Of a DNA stretch of 64,000 bases, positions 8,594 through 17,989 are shown one piece after another. Made by a program: the position numbers and the translations under genes. The DNA is from CTSOIL-112 sp964293815. Its GTDB lineage: Bacteria; Pseudomonadota; Gammaproteobacteria; Burkholderiales; Burkholderiaceae. How positions within the stretch are numbered: position 1 is the stretch's first letter; every line of letters begins with the position of its first letter. The notes beneath the pieces were generated by a model, which saw only the letters and a program-made list of their open reading frames with translations, had not been told where the DNA came from and ran no database searches. The stretch lies in NCBI GenBank assembly GCA_964293815.1, contig CAXYYC010000002.1:1-64000 (forward strand). Reading direction: 5' to 3'.

Positions 8594-9439
8594 TCACTCT
8601 GGCACATACTCCAAGCCACTCAACTTCATCACTGCACCCTTAGGTGCACCGATGGCGGAGGAGAGATTATCACGTAGGGATTTGTAAAACGGGCCATTGT
8701 AGAGTTTGGCGCCTTGATGCGTCAGATTGGAGTGGCAGTCCACATAGATATGCTCGCCCAGACCGCTCCACAGTCGGCAAAAACCGTAGTCTTCGGACAA
8801 GTAGCGGCGGGTTTTCGGGTCAACCATCACATCGAAAAAGCGGTAGTGTAGCCCTTTATCCTCAACGCCGACCGCATCGGGAACGTATTGATAATCAGGG
8901 TAGCTCTGCATCAAGCGTTCAAACACCTGACGTTTGATGACCATGAATCCAGTCGGCGCTTCATCCAGCTTGAGAAAGCCATCCGAATCGATGTCCATGA
9001 TCACTTCGTTGTTCTCGTTCACACCGTCGGTGTTGACCGTGTAGCGTGTGTAATGGCTTTCAAATTGTGCTTGCGTCATGCCGACGGGAATGCCATCGGC
9101 GGGCCAATTTTCACGTTTGAGCGGGTACACGCCAGCGGCGATGTCATGATCGGAGAGCAGCAGACGGAACGCCGCCTCTACGCTAAACCCAATATCTGAA
9201 TCAATCCAAAACAGGTGCGTCCAATTCGGGTTGGCCAGAAACTGCGCCACGCAGTCATTGCGCGCGCGCGTGACCAAGCTCTCACCACGGTGCAGGACAA
9301 CTTGCAAAGGCATACCGATTTGTTGCGCTTCACTGACGAGATTCAGTAGCGAAACGGTGTAATTGTGAAAATATTTGCCGTCATGGCTGGGGGTCATAAC
9401 AACCGGAAACATCTGATTGAGCGCAGAGATAGGCAGCAT
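8594..9439 (-). CDS. GT-A-fold glycosyltransferase-like protein
   Basis: A 281-residue protein without signal peptide. It has the pattern RGESLVTRARNDCVAQFL followed by THLFWIDSDIGF, where the DSD triplet near residue 90 looks like the metal/nucleotide-sugar DxD motif of GT-A glycosyltransferases. The ATG at 9439 is chosen because GGAGAG lies just upstream; the frame extends further but without a ribosome site. No other polysaccharide genes are nearby, so the acceptor is unknown. The assignment rests on the DxD context only. Confidence 0.6.
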   Translation of the reverse strand: MLPISALNQMFPVVMTPSHDGKYFHNYTVSLLNLVSEAQQIGMPLQVVLHRGESLVTRARNDCVAQFLANPNWTHLFWIDSDIGFSVEAAFRLLLSDHDIAAGVYPLKRENWPADGIPVGMTQAQFESHYTRYTVNTDGVNENNEVIMDIDSDGFLKLDEAPTGFMVIKRQVFERLMQSYPDYQYVPDAVGVEDKGLHYRFFDVMVDPKTRRYLSEDYGFCRLWSGLGEHIYVDCHSNLTHQGAKLYNGPFYKSLRDNLSSAIGAPKGAVMKLSGLEYVPE

Positions 9440-9580
9440 GAAACAACTCTCCAAAAGTGTGTAATGTGGACGGCAGTATAGCCGATTGCCCCAATCATCT
9501 GGTGTGATTTTACTGTGCCATCCGGTGAGTAATGTCATGCGCGGTATAATCACACGTCACACACTTTCAACGAGCCGTAC

Positions 9581-10171
9581 ATGCCCAGCTTCCCAGAAAT
9601 GATGCGCGCCATTGCCCAATGCGATATTTGCGCCGAACATCTGCCTTTTGCGCCCAAGCCGATTGTTCATTTGCATCCCTCTGCGCGAATTTTGGTCGTC
9701 GGCCAAGCCCCTGGGCGCAAGGCGCATGAGGCGGGGATTCCATTTGATGATTTGAGCGGCGATCGTTTGCGCGCATGGATGGGCGTGACACGCAAAACGT
9801 TTTACGACGCGCGGCAAATCGCCTTGTTGCCAATGGGTTTGTGCTTTCCCGGGACGGGCAAATCGGGCGATTTACCGCCACGCCCAGAGTGCGCAGCTCA
9901 AGTGGCGCACATTGGCCGAGCAGCAATCCTGCACCGTTTACCGAAGATTGAATTAACGCTGATGGTGGGGCAATACGCCATTGGCTTTCATTTACCCAGC
10001 GCACAAGGCATGTTGACCGAAACCGTGCACCGCTGGCGCGCGTATTTACCCGAATGTTTGCCCATGCCACATCCCAGTCCGCGCAATCAACTGTGGCTGC
10101 GGCGCAATCCGTGGTTTGAGACCGAGGTCATTCCCTCATTGCAGGCACGGGTGCGACAGTTACTTGGCTAA
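9581..10171 (+). CDS. Uracil-DNA glycosylase superfamily protein
   Basis: A 196-residue protein with the two UDG-fold motifs: ILVVGQAPGRKAHEAG (motif 1, around residue 35) and MPHPSPRNQLW (motif 2, around residue 165). The pattern is closest to the small UDG families 4/5 and related proteins. The N-terminal CDICAEHL pair is too short to show an iron-sulfur cluster securely. It would excise uracil or a related damaged base, but specificity is not provable here. It is divergent from the glycosyltransferase-like gene; a TATAAT at 9545 is a likely -10. Confidence 0.8.
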   Translation: MPSFPEMMRAIAQCDICAEHLPFAPKPIVHLHPSARILVVGQAPGRKAHEAGIPFDDLSGDRLRAWMGVTRKTFYDARQIALLPMGLCFPGTGKSGDLPPRPECAAQVAHIGRAAILHRLPKIELTLMVGQYAIGFHLPSAQGMLTETVHRWRAYLPECLPMPHPSPRNQLWLRRNPWFETEVIPSLQARVRQLLG

Positions 10172-10195
10172 GGTCCTTACAGCATTCACTGCGCC

Positions 10196-10969
10196 TTACA
10201 ATAGCCCCGTCACCAGACCCAAACCGATCAGTATCAGCAGCACCGACACCACTCGCTGAATCGTGCGCAACGTGACTTTGTGCAACACCTTTGCGCCCAA
10301 ATACGCGCCAACAAAGGCCGCAAGCGAGGCCGACAGCACCATCGCCCACTGAATAGTCACCGTATTTGCCGAAAAATTCCAGCCGTACACCAACATCCGC
10401 GCCACATCGACCAGCACCGCGAGCACCACGCCGGTGGCAATGAAGCGTTGCGAATCCAAGCCGGATTTGAGTAAAAACATGCTGCGAAACGCCCCCTGAT
10501 GCCCTGACAAGCCGCCAAAAAAGCCACTCAGTGCGCCACCAAGCGGCAAATAACGCGCATCAAAGGTCTTTTTGGCGAATGTCGGCGACAACTCCAGCCA
10601 GACAAATGCCAAAATCAGCACGCCGATAATGAACTTGACCGCCGAGACCGCGAACGCTCGCCCGAGCCACTGATATTCAAACAAGGTGGGCAAACCCGAC
10701 AAAGCATTGAGCAGCCATGCGCCGAGTAGCGCGGCGAGTACGGCCGGCGCGCCGAAACGCCACAGCACCGAGCGATCGGCCTTTTTACCGACCAAGGCCA
10801 GTTTGAACAGATTATTGGCCAAATGCACAATCGCCGTGACTGCAATCGCGACCTCCACCGGCAAAAACAGCGCAACCACCGGCATGAGCAAAGTGCCCAA
10901 GCCAAAACCCGAGAAAAAAGTCAGGCACGAGGCGAGCAAGGCCGCGAGCGATACCCAAAACAGCGCCAT
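10196..10969 (-). CDS. TauE/SafE family sulfite/sulfoacetate exporter-like membrane protein
   Basis: A 257-residue inner-membrane protein of about eight hydrophobic segments. The duplicated family signature is visible: FFSGFGLGTLLMPV near the N-terminus and GGLSGHQGAFRSMFLLKSG near residue 155. These proteins move small anions such as sulfite or sulfoacetate, but substrate cannot be read from sequence. Its ATG directly follows the ppk stop codon (TAAATG), so it is probably translated from the ppk transcript. Confidence 0.88.
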   Translation of the reverse strand: MALFWVSLAALLASCLTFFSGFGLGTLLMPVVALFLPVEVAIAVTAIVHLANNLFKLALVGKKADRSVLWRFGAPAVLAALLGAWLLNALSGLPTLFEYQWLGRAFAVSAVKFIIGVLILAFVWLELSPTFAKKTFDARYLPLGGALSGFFGGLSGHQGAFRSMFLLKSGLDSQRFIATGVVLAVLVDVARMLVYGWNFSANTVTIQWAMVLSASLAAFVGAYLGAKVLHKVTLRTIQRVVSVLLILIGLGLVTGLL

Positions 10970-13075
10970 TTAAGCCAATTCTCCCAATAATTGCATCAAA
11001 TTGATCTGCGCACTGCGCGGTTTGACGCGGCTACTGCTCGGTTTGCGCCGCGTATAGCCGCCCTCGCCGTTCATCTCCCATGTTTGCTGATTGTCACTCA
11101 AATAAACGCGCAGACCTTCGTGAATCACGCGCCTTTTGATTTTTTTATCCAAAATCGGGAACGCCAGCTCGATGCGTTTGAACACATTGCGCTCCATCCA
11201 ATCCGCGCTGGACAGGTACACATCCTCGTGCCCCTGCGCGTAAAAATAGAAGATACGGTGGTGCTCCAACACACGCCCGATGATCGAGCGCACACGAATA
11301 TTGTCCGACAAGCCTTTCACACCTGGACGCAGCAGGCAAAAACCGCGCACGATCAGGTCAACTTTGACACCGGCTTGTGAGGCTTCGTACAGCGCATTGA
11401 TGATTTGCGGCTCTTGCAGTGAATTCATTTTGGCGATGATGCGCGCCTTGCCGCCCGCGCGCGCGATCTCGGTTTCGGAACGAATGCGCGCCATGATATT
11501 GCTGTGTAGGGTAAACGGCGCTTGCCACAGGTGGGTCAGCGTGCGCGCTTTGCCCAAGCCGGTCAACTGCTTAAACACCTCACTGACATCATGCGTGATC
11601 TCGGGATTGGCGGTTAATAGGCCAAAATCCGAATACAGCCGTGCGGTTTTCGGGTGATAGTTGCCCGTGCCCAAATGCACATAGCGGCGCAGTTGTCCCG
11701 CCTCGCGCCGCACGATCAACAGGGCTTTGGCATGGACTTTGTAGCCGACCACGCCATACACAACGTGCGCGCCGACTTCCTCCAGTTTGGTCGCCCAGCC
11801 GATATTCGCCTCCTCGTCAAAGCGCGCCATCAGCTCAAGCACAACCGTGACTTCTTTACCATTTTGCGCCGCGCGGATCAGCGACTGCATCAGCTCCGAG
11901 TCCGTCCCTGTGCGGTACACCGTCATTTTGATCGCCACCACATTTGGGTCATGCGCCGCCTCGTTCAGCCATTCGATCACTGGCGTGAACGACTGATATG
12001 GGTGGTGCAGCAGAATATCGCCTTTGCCAATGGCCTCAAAAATATTGACGCCTTTGCTCAATTCTTTATTCACACCGACGCGATACGGGGCGAATTTCAA
12101 CGTGGGTTGATCGACCCAATCAGGCACTTGCATCAGCCGTACCAAATTCACCGGTCCATTGACGCGGTACACATCGTGTTCATCCAAGCCAAATTGCGCG
12201 GTCAGAAATGCCGCCATCGTCGGTGAGCAATTATCCGACACCTCTAAACGCACCGCGTCGCCAAAGTGCCGATGTGGCAATTCACCCTGCAAAGTGGTGC
12301 GCAGATTAGTCACCTCCTCCTCGTCCACAAACAGGTCGGAATTGCGCGTCACGCGGAATTGATAACAGCCCAATACATTCATGCCGATGAACAATTCGTG
12401 CATAAATTCGTGTAACACCGAGGACAAAAAGACAAAGCCGTATTCCACCTCGACCAACTCCTGCGGTAGGCGAATCACGCGCGGCAACACTCGCGGCGCT
12501 TGCACAATCGCCGCATCCGCATGACGACCAAAAGCGTCTTTGCCCTCCAGCTCCACCGCGAAATTCAGACTTTTGTTCAATACTTTTGGAAACGGGTGCG
12601 AGGTGTCCAAACCGATTGGTGTCAATACCGGCATCAGCTCGCGCAGGAAATATTGATGAATCCATTCACGTTGCTCAGGCGTCCACATCGCACGACGCAA
12701 AAAGCGGATGCCGCGCTCGGCCAACTGCGGCAAAATCACCTGATTGAGCACCTGATACTGCTCATCCACCAGTCGGTGCACCTGCGCAGACACCAGCCGA
12801 TAGGTCTCCTGCGGCGTTTTGCCATCGACACTGACCGAGGCGGAGTGCGCGCGAATTTGCTCCTTAATCCCCGCCATACGAATCTCAAAAAACTCGTCCA
12901 AATTGCTCGACACGATGCACAAAAAGCGCAAACGTTCGAGCAAAGGCACGCGCTCATCCTGCGCCTGCGCCAGCACCCGTCGGTTAAACGCGAGTAAGCT
13001 CAGTTCACGATTGAGATAATTTTTTGCGGGCAATGCTGTTTTGCTCACGGGGGATTTGGTGATGGTTTTGGTCAT
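10970..13075 (-). CDS. ppk1: Polyphosphate kinase 1
   Basis: A roughly 700-residue enzyme that makes inorganic polyphosphate from ATP. The N domain begins YLNRELSLLAFNRRVL and continues SSNLDEFFEIR. The phospholipase-D-like C half carries the catalytic His in YKVHAKALLIVRRE and the second conserved His in HLGTGNYHPKTARLYSDFGL. The ATG at 13075 is preferred; an in-frame GTG three codons earlier lacks a ribosome site. It is followed immediately by the TauE/SafE gene. No pho box was identified upstream by eye. Confidence 0.96.
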   Translation of the reverse strand: MTKTITKSPVSKTALPAKNYLNRELSLLAFNRRVLAQAQDERVPLLERLRFLCIVSSNLDEFFEIRMAGIKEQIRAHSASVSVDGKTPQETYRLVSAQVHRLVDEQYQVLNQVILPQLAERGIRFLRRAMWTPEQREWIHQYFLRELMPVLTPIGLDTSHPFPKVLNKSLNFAVELEGKDAFGRHADAAIVQAPRVLPRVIRLPQELVEVEYGFVFLSSVLHEFMHELFIGMNVLGCYQFRVTRNSDLFVDEEEVTNLRTTLQGELPHRHFGDAVRLEVSDNCSPTMAAFLTAQFGLDEHDVYRVNGPVNLVRLMQVPDWVDQPTLKFAPYRVGVNKELSKGVNIFEAIGKGDILLHHPYQSFTPVIEWLNEAAHDPNVVAIKMTVYRTGTDSELMQSLIRAAQNGKEVTVVLELMARFDEEANIGWATKLEEVGAHVVYGVVGYKVHAKALLIVRREAGQLRRYVHLGTGNYHPKTARLYSDFGLLTANPEITHDVSEVFKQLTGLGKARTLTHLWQAPFTLHSNIMARIRSETEIARAGGKARIIAKMNSLQEPQIINALYEASQAGVKVDLIVRGFCLLRPGVKGLSDNIRVRSIIGRVLEHHRIFYFYAQGHEDVYLSSADWMERNVFKRIELAFPILDKKIKRRVIHEGLRVYLSDNQQTWEMNGEGGYTRRKPSSSRVKPRSAQINLMQLLGELA

Positions 13076-13274
13076 GGCACTCACTACGATTCATGGTTTT
13101 AGCCTACATTATGTGGGAAATCAGCCGTGTGGAATGTGACAAATTTGTGACATAGCGTCGTGATGCGCGCTCATCAAATACATCCGGTGCAGGGTAGGGG
13201 TTGTTCCGCGCTTCCTAAAGGTCATCGTGGTATGATGACACCTTGTTATCTTTTTGATTTAATGTGTATTGCTT

Positions 13275-15113
13275 ATGTTATCCCAGATTTTTCATTGGTT
13301 TGAATCGCGCATTGACGCCTACCCCGACACCCAGCCAACGCCGCCCAAATCCGGCCTGTTTCCCTTCATTTGGTCGTGTTTGGATGGCTTGCGTGGCTGG
13401 CTGCTCGCCGTCGTTATTTTAACAGCGGGCATCGGCGTATTCGAAGCCTACCTGTTTCAAATGATGGGTAAATTGGTTGATTGGCTGACCACGCTCACGC
13501 CCAACGAGCTGTGGGCGCAAAAGCGCTATGCGCTGCTGTTGATGTTCGGTCTGATTGCCTTTAGCCCGCTGTGGATTTTTATCCAGTCAGCGTTGCGTTT
13601 TCAGACAGTGCAAGGCAATTTCCCCATGCGTCTGCGTTGGAATTTTCACCGTCTGATGCTCCAGCAAAGTCTGAGTTTTTATCAGGATGAATTTGCTGGT
13701 CGTGTTTCAGCCAAAGTCATGCAAACTGCGCTGGCCGTGCGCGACACGATCATGATTTGCGCCGATATGTTGGTGTATGTATTGGTGTATTTCCTAACCA
13801 TGGGCGTGATCTTGGCCAGTTTTGACGCGTGGCTGTTGTTACCTTTTGCGCTGTGGATTGTGTCCTTCGGTTTGGGTATGCGTTATTTCATCCCCAAATT
13901 GAAAATCACCGCCGAGGCGCAGGCCGATGCGCGCTCACTCATGACGGGTCGCGTCACCGATGCGTACAGCAATATCACCACGGTGAAGTTGTTCTCACAC
14001 GGCAAACGCGAATCCGAATACGCCCGCAGCGCCATGCGTGAATTTATGGGCTCGGTGTACGCGCAAATGCGCTTGGTCACGCAGTTGGAATTCGTTAACC
14101 ACACGCTGAATATGCTTTTGGTCATTTCCACCGCTGGTTTGGGCTTGTGGCTGTGGCAAAACGGGCAAATTCAGGTTGGTGCGCTTGCCGCTGCAACTGC
14201 GATGGCGCTGCGTCTGAATGGTCTGTCGCACTGGATTATGTGGGAAACCGCGCAGCTATTCGAGCAAATTGGTACGATTCAAGACGGCATGAACACGTTA
14301 TCCAAACCGCACACGGTTCTGGACGCACCGGCGGCACAAGCATTGAGCGTATCGCGCGGCCTGATTGAATTCAAAGACGTTACCTTCCGTTATGATGAGA
14401 AAAAACCGCTGTTGACGCATTTGGACTTAAACATCGCACCGGGTGAGAAAATCGGTCTGGTCGGACGCTCCGGCGCAGGCAAAAGCACCATAGTCAATCT
14501 GCTGTTGCGTTTTTACGATCTGAACGAAGGCAAAATCCTGATCGACGGGCAAAACATCCGCGAAGTCACGCAAAACAGCCTGCGCCAACAAATCGGCATG
14601 GTCACGCAAGACACCTCACTGCTGCACCGCTCGGTTCGGGACAACATCATTTACGGCAGACCCGACGCGACGGAGGCGCAAATGATGCTCGCGGCGCAGC
14701 GTGCGCAGGCGCACGATTTCATTCTGCAACTGACCGACGCCAAGGGACGCACCGGCTACGACGCCCACGTCGGTGAGCGCGGCGTCAAGCTCTCTGGCGG
14801 TCAACGTCAGCGCATCGCCATTGCCCGCGTGATGCTCAAAGACGCGCCGATCCTATTGCTCGACGAAGCCACCAGCGCGCTCGACTCAGAGGTAGAAAAC
14901 GCCATTCAAGAGAGCCTGTACGAATTGATGCAAGGCAAAACCGTGATCGCCATCGCCCATCGCCTGTCCACCATCGCCGCGATGGATCGGCTGATCGTGC
15001 TGGACCAAGGGCAAGTGATTGAGCAAGGCACGCACCACGAGCTGTTGGCAAAAAATGGCTTATACGCGCGCCTGTGGGCGCATCAAAGCGGCGGTTTTTT
15101 GGGCGCGGAATAA
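13275..15113 (+). CDS. ABC exporter, fused permease and ATPase
   Basis: A 612-residue half-transporter that would work as a homodimer. The N half has six membrane segments (type IV / MsbA-like fold). The ATPase has Walker A GRSGAGKST, Q-loop MVTQD, signature LSGGQRQR, Walker B ILLLDEATSALD and switch His in IAHRLST. No peptidase or substrate domain is present, so the cargo (lipid, peptide or drug) is not known. The start at 13275 is the first ATG in frame; TATGAT with an extended TG at 13231 is a plausible -10. Confidence 0.92.
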   Translation: MLSQIFHWFESRIDAYPDTQPTPPKSGLFPFIWSCLDGLRGWLLAVVILTAGIGVFEAYLFQMMGKLVDWLTTLTPNELWAQKRYALLLMFGLIAFSPLWIFIQSALRFQTVQGNFPMRLRWNFHRLMLQQSLSFYQDEFAGRVSAKVMQTALAVRDTIMICADMLVYVLVYFLTMGVILASFDAWLLLPFALWIVSFGLGMRYFIPKLKITAEAQADARSLMTGRVTDAYSNITTVKLFSHGKRESEYARSAMREFMGSVYAQMRLVTQLEFVNHTLNMLLVISTAGLGLWLWQNGQIQVGALAAATAMALRLNGLSHWIMWETAQLFEQIGTIQDGMNTLSKPHTVLDAPAAQALSVSRGLIEFKDVTFRYDEKKPLLTHLDLNIAPGEKIGLVGRSGAGKSTIVNLLLRFYDLNEGKILIDGQNIREVTQNSLRQQIGMVTQDTSLLHRSVRDNIIYGRPDATEAQMMLAAQRAQAHDFILQLTDAKGRTGYDAHVGERGVKLSGGQRQRIAIARVMLKDAPILLLDEATSALDSEVENAIQESLYELMQGKTVIAIAHRLSTIAAMDRLIVLDQGQVIEQGTHHELLAKNGLYARLWAHQSGGFLGAE

Positions 15114-15125
15114 TCCTGTTCACCA

Positions 15126-15162
15126 CAAAAAAATAAGGCGGGGAAATCAAATCCCCGCCTTA
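15126..15162 (-). terminator. Rho-independent terminator of the CDF gene
   Basis: The stem TAAGGCGGGGA / TCCCCGCCTTA, followed on the minus strand by seven T, lies just past the stop codon of the cation transporter. The plus-strand ABC exporter ends on the other side and may use the same hairpin, though its T-run is poor. Confidence 0.8.
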
Positions 15163-15189
15163 CTTCATCATTCGCACCGCACCATTGGC

Positions 15190-16161
15190 TCAATGCACAG
15201 CCATGTTGGTCGGACACACTTCGCCATCACTCAAATGTTTGGGCAACTCAGTCGGACGATACACCAGCCCCTCATCCTGCCACTCTGGCTGCAAAGTAAT
15301 GTGCTCAATTTTATGCTTATCGCGCAGCATCAAGCGCGCTGATTCGAGCAAAATCGGCCAGCGCACATCGTGCTTGAGCATCACATGCGCAGTCAGCATC
15401 GGGTGATCGGGCGACATATTCCAAATGTGCAAATCATGCACTGAAGCAATGCCCTCAACATTTTGCAAATCCGTTCCCACGCCATCGTAGTCAATTTGAT
15501 GCGGTACGGCATCCAGCAAATGCCAGCCCGATTCTTTGAGCAAACGCCAAGTCGAGTTCAACAACAGCACCGCCACCAACATCGATAAAATCGGGTCAAT
15601 CGGCAACCAACCGGTATACGAAATCACCAAACCAGCCGCAATCGCCGCGACCGAACCGAGCAAATCGCCCATAACATGCACCAATGCCGCACGCGCATTC
15701 ATCGACGTTTGGTCACGCATCAACAGCCATGCCACCAACAGATTCACAAACAACCCTAAAGTCGCCACCAACGTCACCGTTTCACCGGCGACCGGCGTTG
15801 GCGCAATCAAGCGACTGACCGCTTTAAACACAATCCAGCCGATAATCACCAGCATGAACAAAGCATTCACAAACGCAGCGACAATCTCCACGCGCGTGTA
15901 ACCAAACGACAACTTCGACGAAGCCGGACGCATGGCAAAGCGCTGCGCCAAATACGCCAAGCCAAGCGACGCCGAGTCCGTAATCATGTGCCCCGCGTCG
16001 GACAACAAGGCCAACGAACCGGATGCAAAACTCGCAATCACCTCAACAATCGCAAAAGCACCGGTCAAAAATAGGGCAAAGCCGATGAATCGGCTCGCGT
16101 TGTAATGCATCTGATGCTGATGATGCGCATCACCGTCATCGTGATGATGAAAAATAGACAT
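15190..16161 (-). CDS. Cation diffusion facilitator, zinc-type
   Basis: A 323-residue inner-membrane metal/proton antiporter of the CzcD/ZitB type with six membrane segments. The metal site is readable: SDAGHMITD (His and Asp, HxxxD) in segment 2 and HVMGD (HxxxD) in segment 5, the arrangement of zinc-transporting members. The N-terminus is His-rich (HHHDDGDAHHQHQ), a likely metal-gathering tail. The C-terminal cytosolic domain ends with HEALTH-like DLHIW. Its repressor gene lies 90 bases upstream in the same direction, so the two form a zinc-export operon. Confidence 0.93.
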   Translation of the reverse strand: MSIFHHHDDGDAHHQHQMHYNASRFIGFALFLTGAFAIVEVIASFASGSLALLSDAGHMITDSASLGLAYLAQRFAMRPASSKLSFGYTRVEIVAAFVNALFMLVIIGWIVFKAVSRLIAPTPVAGETVTLVATLGLFVNLLVAWLLMRDQTSMNARAALVHVMGDLLGSVAAIAAGLVISYTGWLPIDPILSMLVAVLLLNSTWRLLKESGWHLLDAVPHQIDYDGVGTDLQNVEGIASVHDLHIWNMSPDHPMLTAHVMLKHDVRWPILLESARLMLRDKHKIEHITLQPEWQDEGLVYRPTELPKHLSDGEVCPTNMAVH

Positions 16162-16250
16162 ACACTCTCCTACTGAATCTTATTTAAGCTTATTTAAACC
16201 TACGGAATCTCACTAAATCTCACTTAAGGCGCGCAAACCATCCCGCCACC

Positions 16251-16547
16251 TTACTCATCGGTCTCACCGATGTGCTCAATCATATTGCCCAACATCGTGC
16301 GGATGTGCGCATCGGTCAAACTGCAATACACATGTTTACCCTCACGCTCCGCATGCACAATGCGCGCGGCACGCAGCAAACGCAAGTGATGACTAATCAG
16401 CGACATACTCAAATTCAAATCCTGCGCGATCTCGCCCACCGCTTTGGGCGCTTCAAAACACGCCAGCACAATGCGTAGCCGCGTCGGTTCGCCGAGCAAA
16501 CTGAATATATCGGCCAACTGCTCGATGTTCTGCGTATCATCCATCAT
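16251..16547 (-). CDS. ArsR/SmtB-family zinc-responsive repressor
   Basis: A 98-residue winged-helix repressor. The recognition helix is in NLSMSLISHHLRLLRAARIV. The last helix holds Asp79, His81, His92 and Glu95 in the exact spacing D-x-H-x10-H-x2-E of the SmtB/CzrA alpha5 zinc site. The alpha3N Cys pair of cadmium/lead sensors is absent. It precedes the CDF gene and its promoter is covered by a matching inverted repeat, so zinc (or cobalt) should release it and turn on both genes. GGAG precedes the ATG. Confidence 0.93.
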   Translation of the reverse strand: MMDDTQNIEQLADIFSLLGEPTRLRIVLACFEAPKAVGEIAQDLNLSMSLISHHLRLLRAARIVHAEREGKHVYCSLTDAHIRTMLGNMIEHIGETDE

Positions 16548-16573
16548 GGTTTTACTCCAAAAATGTGTAGCGC

Positions 16574-16606
16574 ATTATACAACAATTGAACAATTATTCA
16601 ACTGTT
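16574..16606 (-). promoter_or_regulatory. Zinc-operon promoter with SmtB/ArsR-type operator
   Basis: On the minus strand a -35 TTGAAT (16596-16601) and a perfect -10 TATAAT (16574-16579) are 16 bases apart. Over the -35 and spacer lies a 26-bp inverted repeat at 16581-16606: AACA-n-TTGAA, six bases, TTCAA-n-TGTT. This is the TGAA...TTCA pattern bound by SmtB-like proteins. Repressor bound here would block RNA polymerase, giving autoregulation of the repressor and CDF genes. Confidence 0.8.
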
Positions 16607-16711
16607 AGTAAAAAAATAAATCACTTTTTCAACAAGCGCTGATGCCGCAGACACGCCTCGCCATAACCACATTCACCCTATATGCGCGAATCACCGTGCG
16701 ACATCATTCGG

Positions 16712-17422
16712 TCAACATCCTCGATGCAATGCGTGCGCCACAATCGTTTGGCAATGCAACTCCATGCTTGAAACCAGCCCATGCGCGCGCATTTGCTCAT
16801 CCGTAAACAACAATGGCAATTCGGTACAGCCCAAGATCACGCGCGCCGCACCCTGAGCCTGTAACGCCTGACACAGTGTCAACAGCTCCAATCGTGTTTC
16901 AGCCCGAAAAACACCAAGCGTCAGTTCATCCATGATGAGCGCATCAACGCGGCGAATCTGCTCAGCATTCGGCACAATCACCGAAATACCCAATGCCGCC
17001 AATCGCCCTTTGTAAAACGGCAAGCTCATCGTATTGGCCGTGCCCAACAGTCCGGCACACTGCACCTGATCGGCACGCAAATGCGCCGCCACCGCATCCA
17101 TAATGCTCACCATACGCACGCCGGTCTGTTGTTCAATCACGTCAATAAACCGATGAACGCCATTGGCTGTGAACGCAATCACCTCGCAACCGATGCTATG
17201 CAAATCCCGTACCGCATCACACAGCATCTGTGCCGCATCCGCAGAGAGCGGATCATGCGCCGTCGCATCCAAAAACCGCTGTTCTTCCAAACTCAGCACC
17301 ACGCAGTCAGCGGAATGATGATCGCCCAAACGCTGGCGCACCAGTTGATTAATTCGTTGATAATACTCAGCGGTTGAATACCAACTCAAACCGCCGATCA
17401 GACCGATTCTGCAATGACTCAT
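16712..17422 (-). CDS. Aspartate/glutamate racemase family protein
   Basis: A 236-residue racemase-fold protein. It starts with the family signature IGLIGGLSWYSTAEYYQRIN and ends with the catalytic block VILGCTELPLL (Cys near residue 196). The first catalytic position, often Cys in a CNT or ANT triad, reads FTANGVH here, so Thr replaces Cys, as in the enterobacterial YgeA subgroup. It would interconvert L- and D-acidic amino acids by a one-Cys mechanism, but substrate is uncertain. It follows the broken acetyltransferase gene closely. Confidence 0.85.
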   Translation of the reverse strand: MSHCRIGLIGGLSWYSTAEYYQRINQLVRQRLGDHHSADCVVLSLEEQRFLDATAHDPLSADAAQMLCDAVRDLHSIGCEVIAFTANGVHRFIDVIEQQTGVRMVSIMDAVAAHLRADQVQCAGLLGTANTMSLPFYKGRLAALGISVIVPNAEQIRRVDALIMDELTLGVFRAETRLELLTLCQALQAQGAARVILGCTELPLLFTDEQMRAHGLVSSMELHCQTIVAHALHRGC

Positions 17423-17457
17423 TTGTTTCTTTCAATAATTTGGCGCACCATAACCGC

Positions 17458-17975
17458 TCATTTGAGTCTATGCCACATATGCACTTTAGCCAAAAATTCC
17501 GTCCCCAAGCGCATGGCCATCGGCTCAATACCGAATACTTGAAAACCCTGCGCCGCATATAAATTCTGTGCCGCCGCATTGCCCTGCGTGACCGTTAATT
17601 GCACAACACACAATTGTGGATGACGACGCGCTTCATCCAGCACAGCTTGCACCAATTGCGCACCGAGACCGTGTCCGCGAGCGTTACGCCGGACATACAT
17701 GCCAAACAAGGTGGCTTTATGCGCTGTTTTCTTGCGCGTTGCCAACGACACCCCCGCGACACCGAGTAACTGTCCATCTTTCAACACACCGAACACCATT
17801 TCTGTCACATTGGGCTATCGTCCAAACGCTTTTGCCACCAAGACAGCGGTAGTTGCGCGCGCTCTGCCACACTGGAGGTGAATGCGTCCGGATGACATTC
17901 ATACGCCTCCAACATCAGTGCGCGGTAGGATGACGCATACTCGGGTGTGAGCCGTTCAATCAGGATATCGCTCAT
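17458..17975 (-). pseudogene. GNAT N-acetyltransferase, frameshifted
   Basis: Two adjacent minus-strand frames together make one GNAT protein. The first part, from ATG 17975 (MSDILIERLTPEYASSYRAL), runs 56 codons to a TGA at 17805-17807. The second, in the -1 frame, continues EMVFGVLKDGQLLGVAGVSL and holds the acetyl-CoA loop RRNARGHGLGAQLV and TVTQGNAAAQNLY. A single missing base around 17805-17815 explains the split. A strong ribosome site (GGAGGAG) precedes only the first part. It is either a recent pseudogene or a sequencing error; no slippery heptamer is visible, so programmed shifting is unlikely. Confidence 0.8.
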
Positions 17976-17989
17976 CGCTCCTCCATAAG

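Noticed and set aside
17800..17815. Programmed -1 frameshift in the GNAT gene.
   Set aside because: There is no slippery heptamer or clear downstream pseudoknot at the junction.
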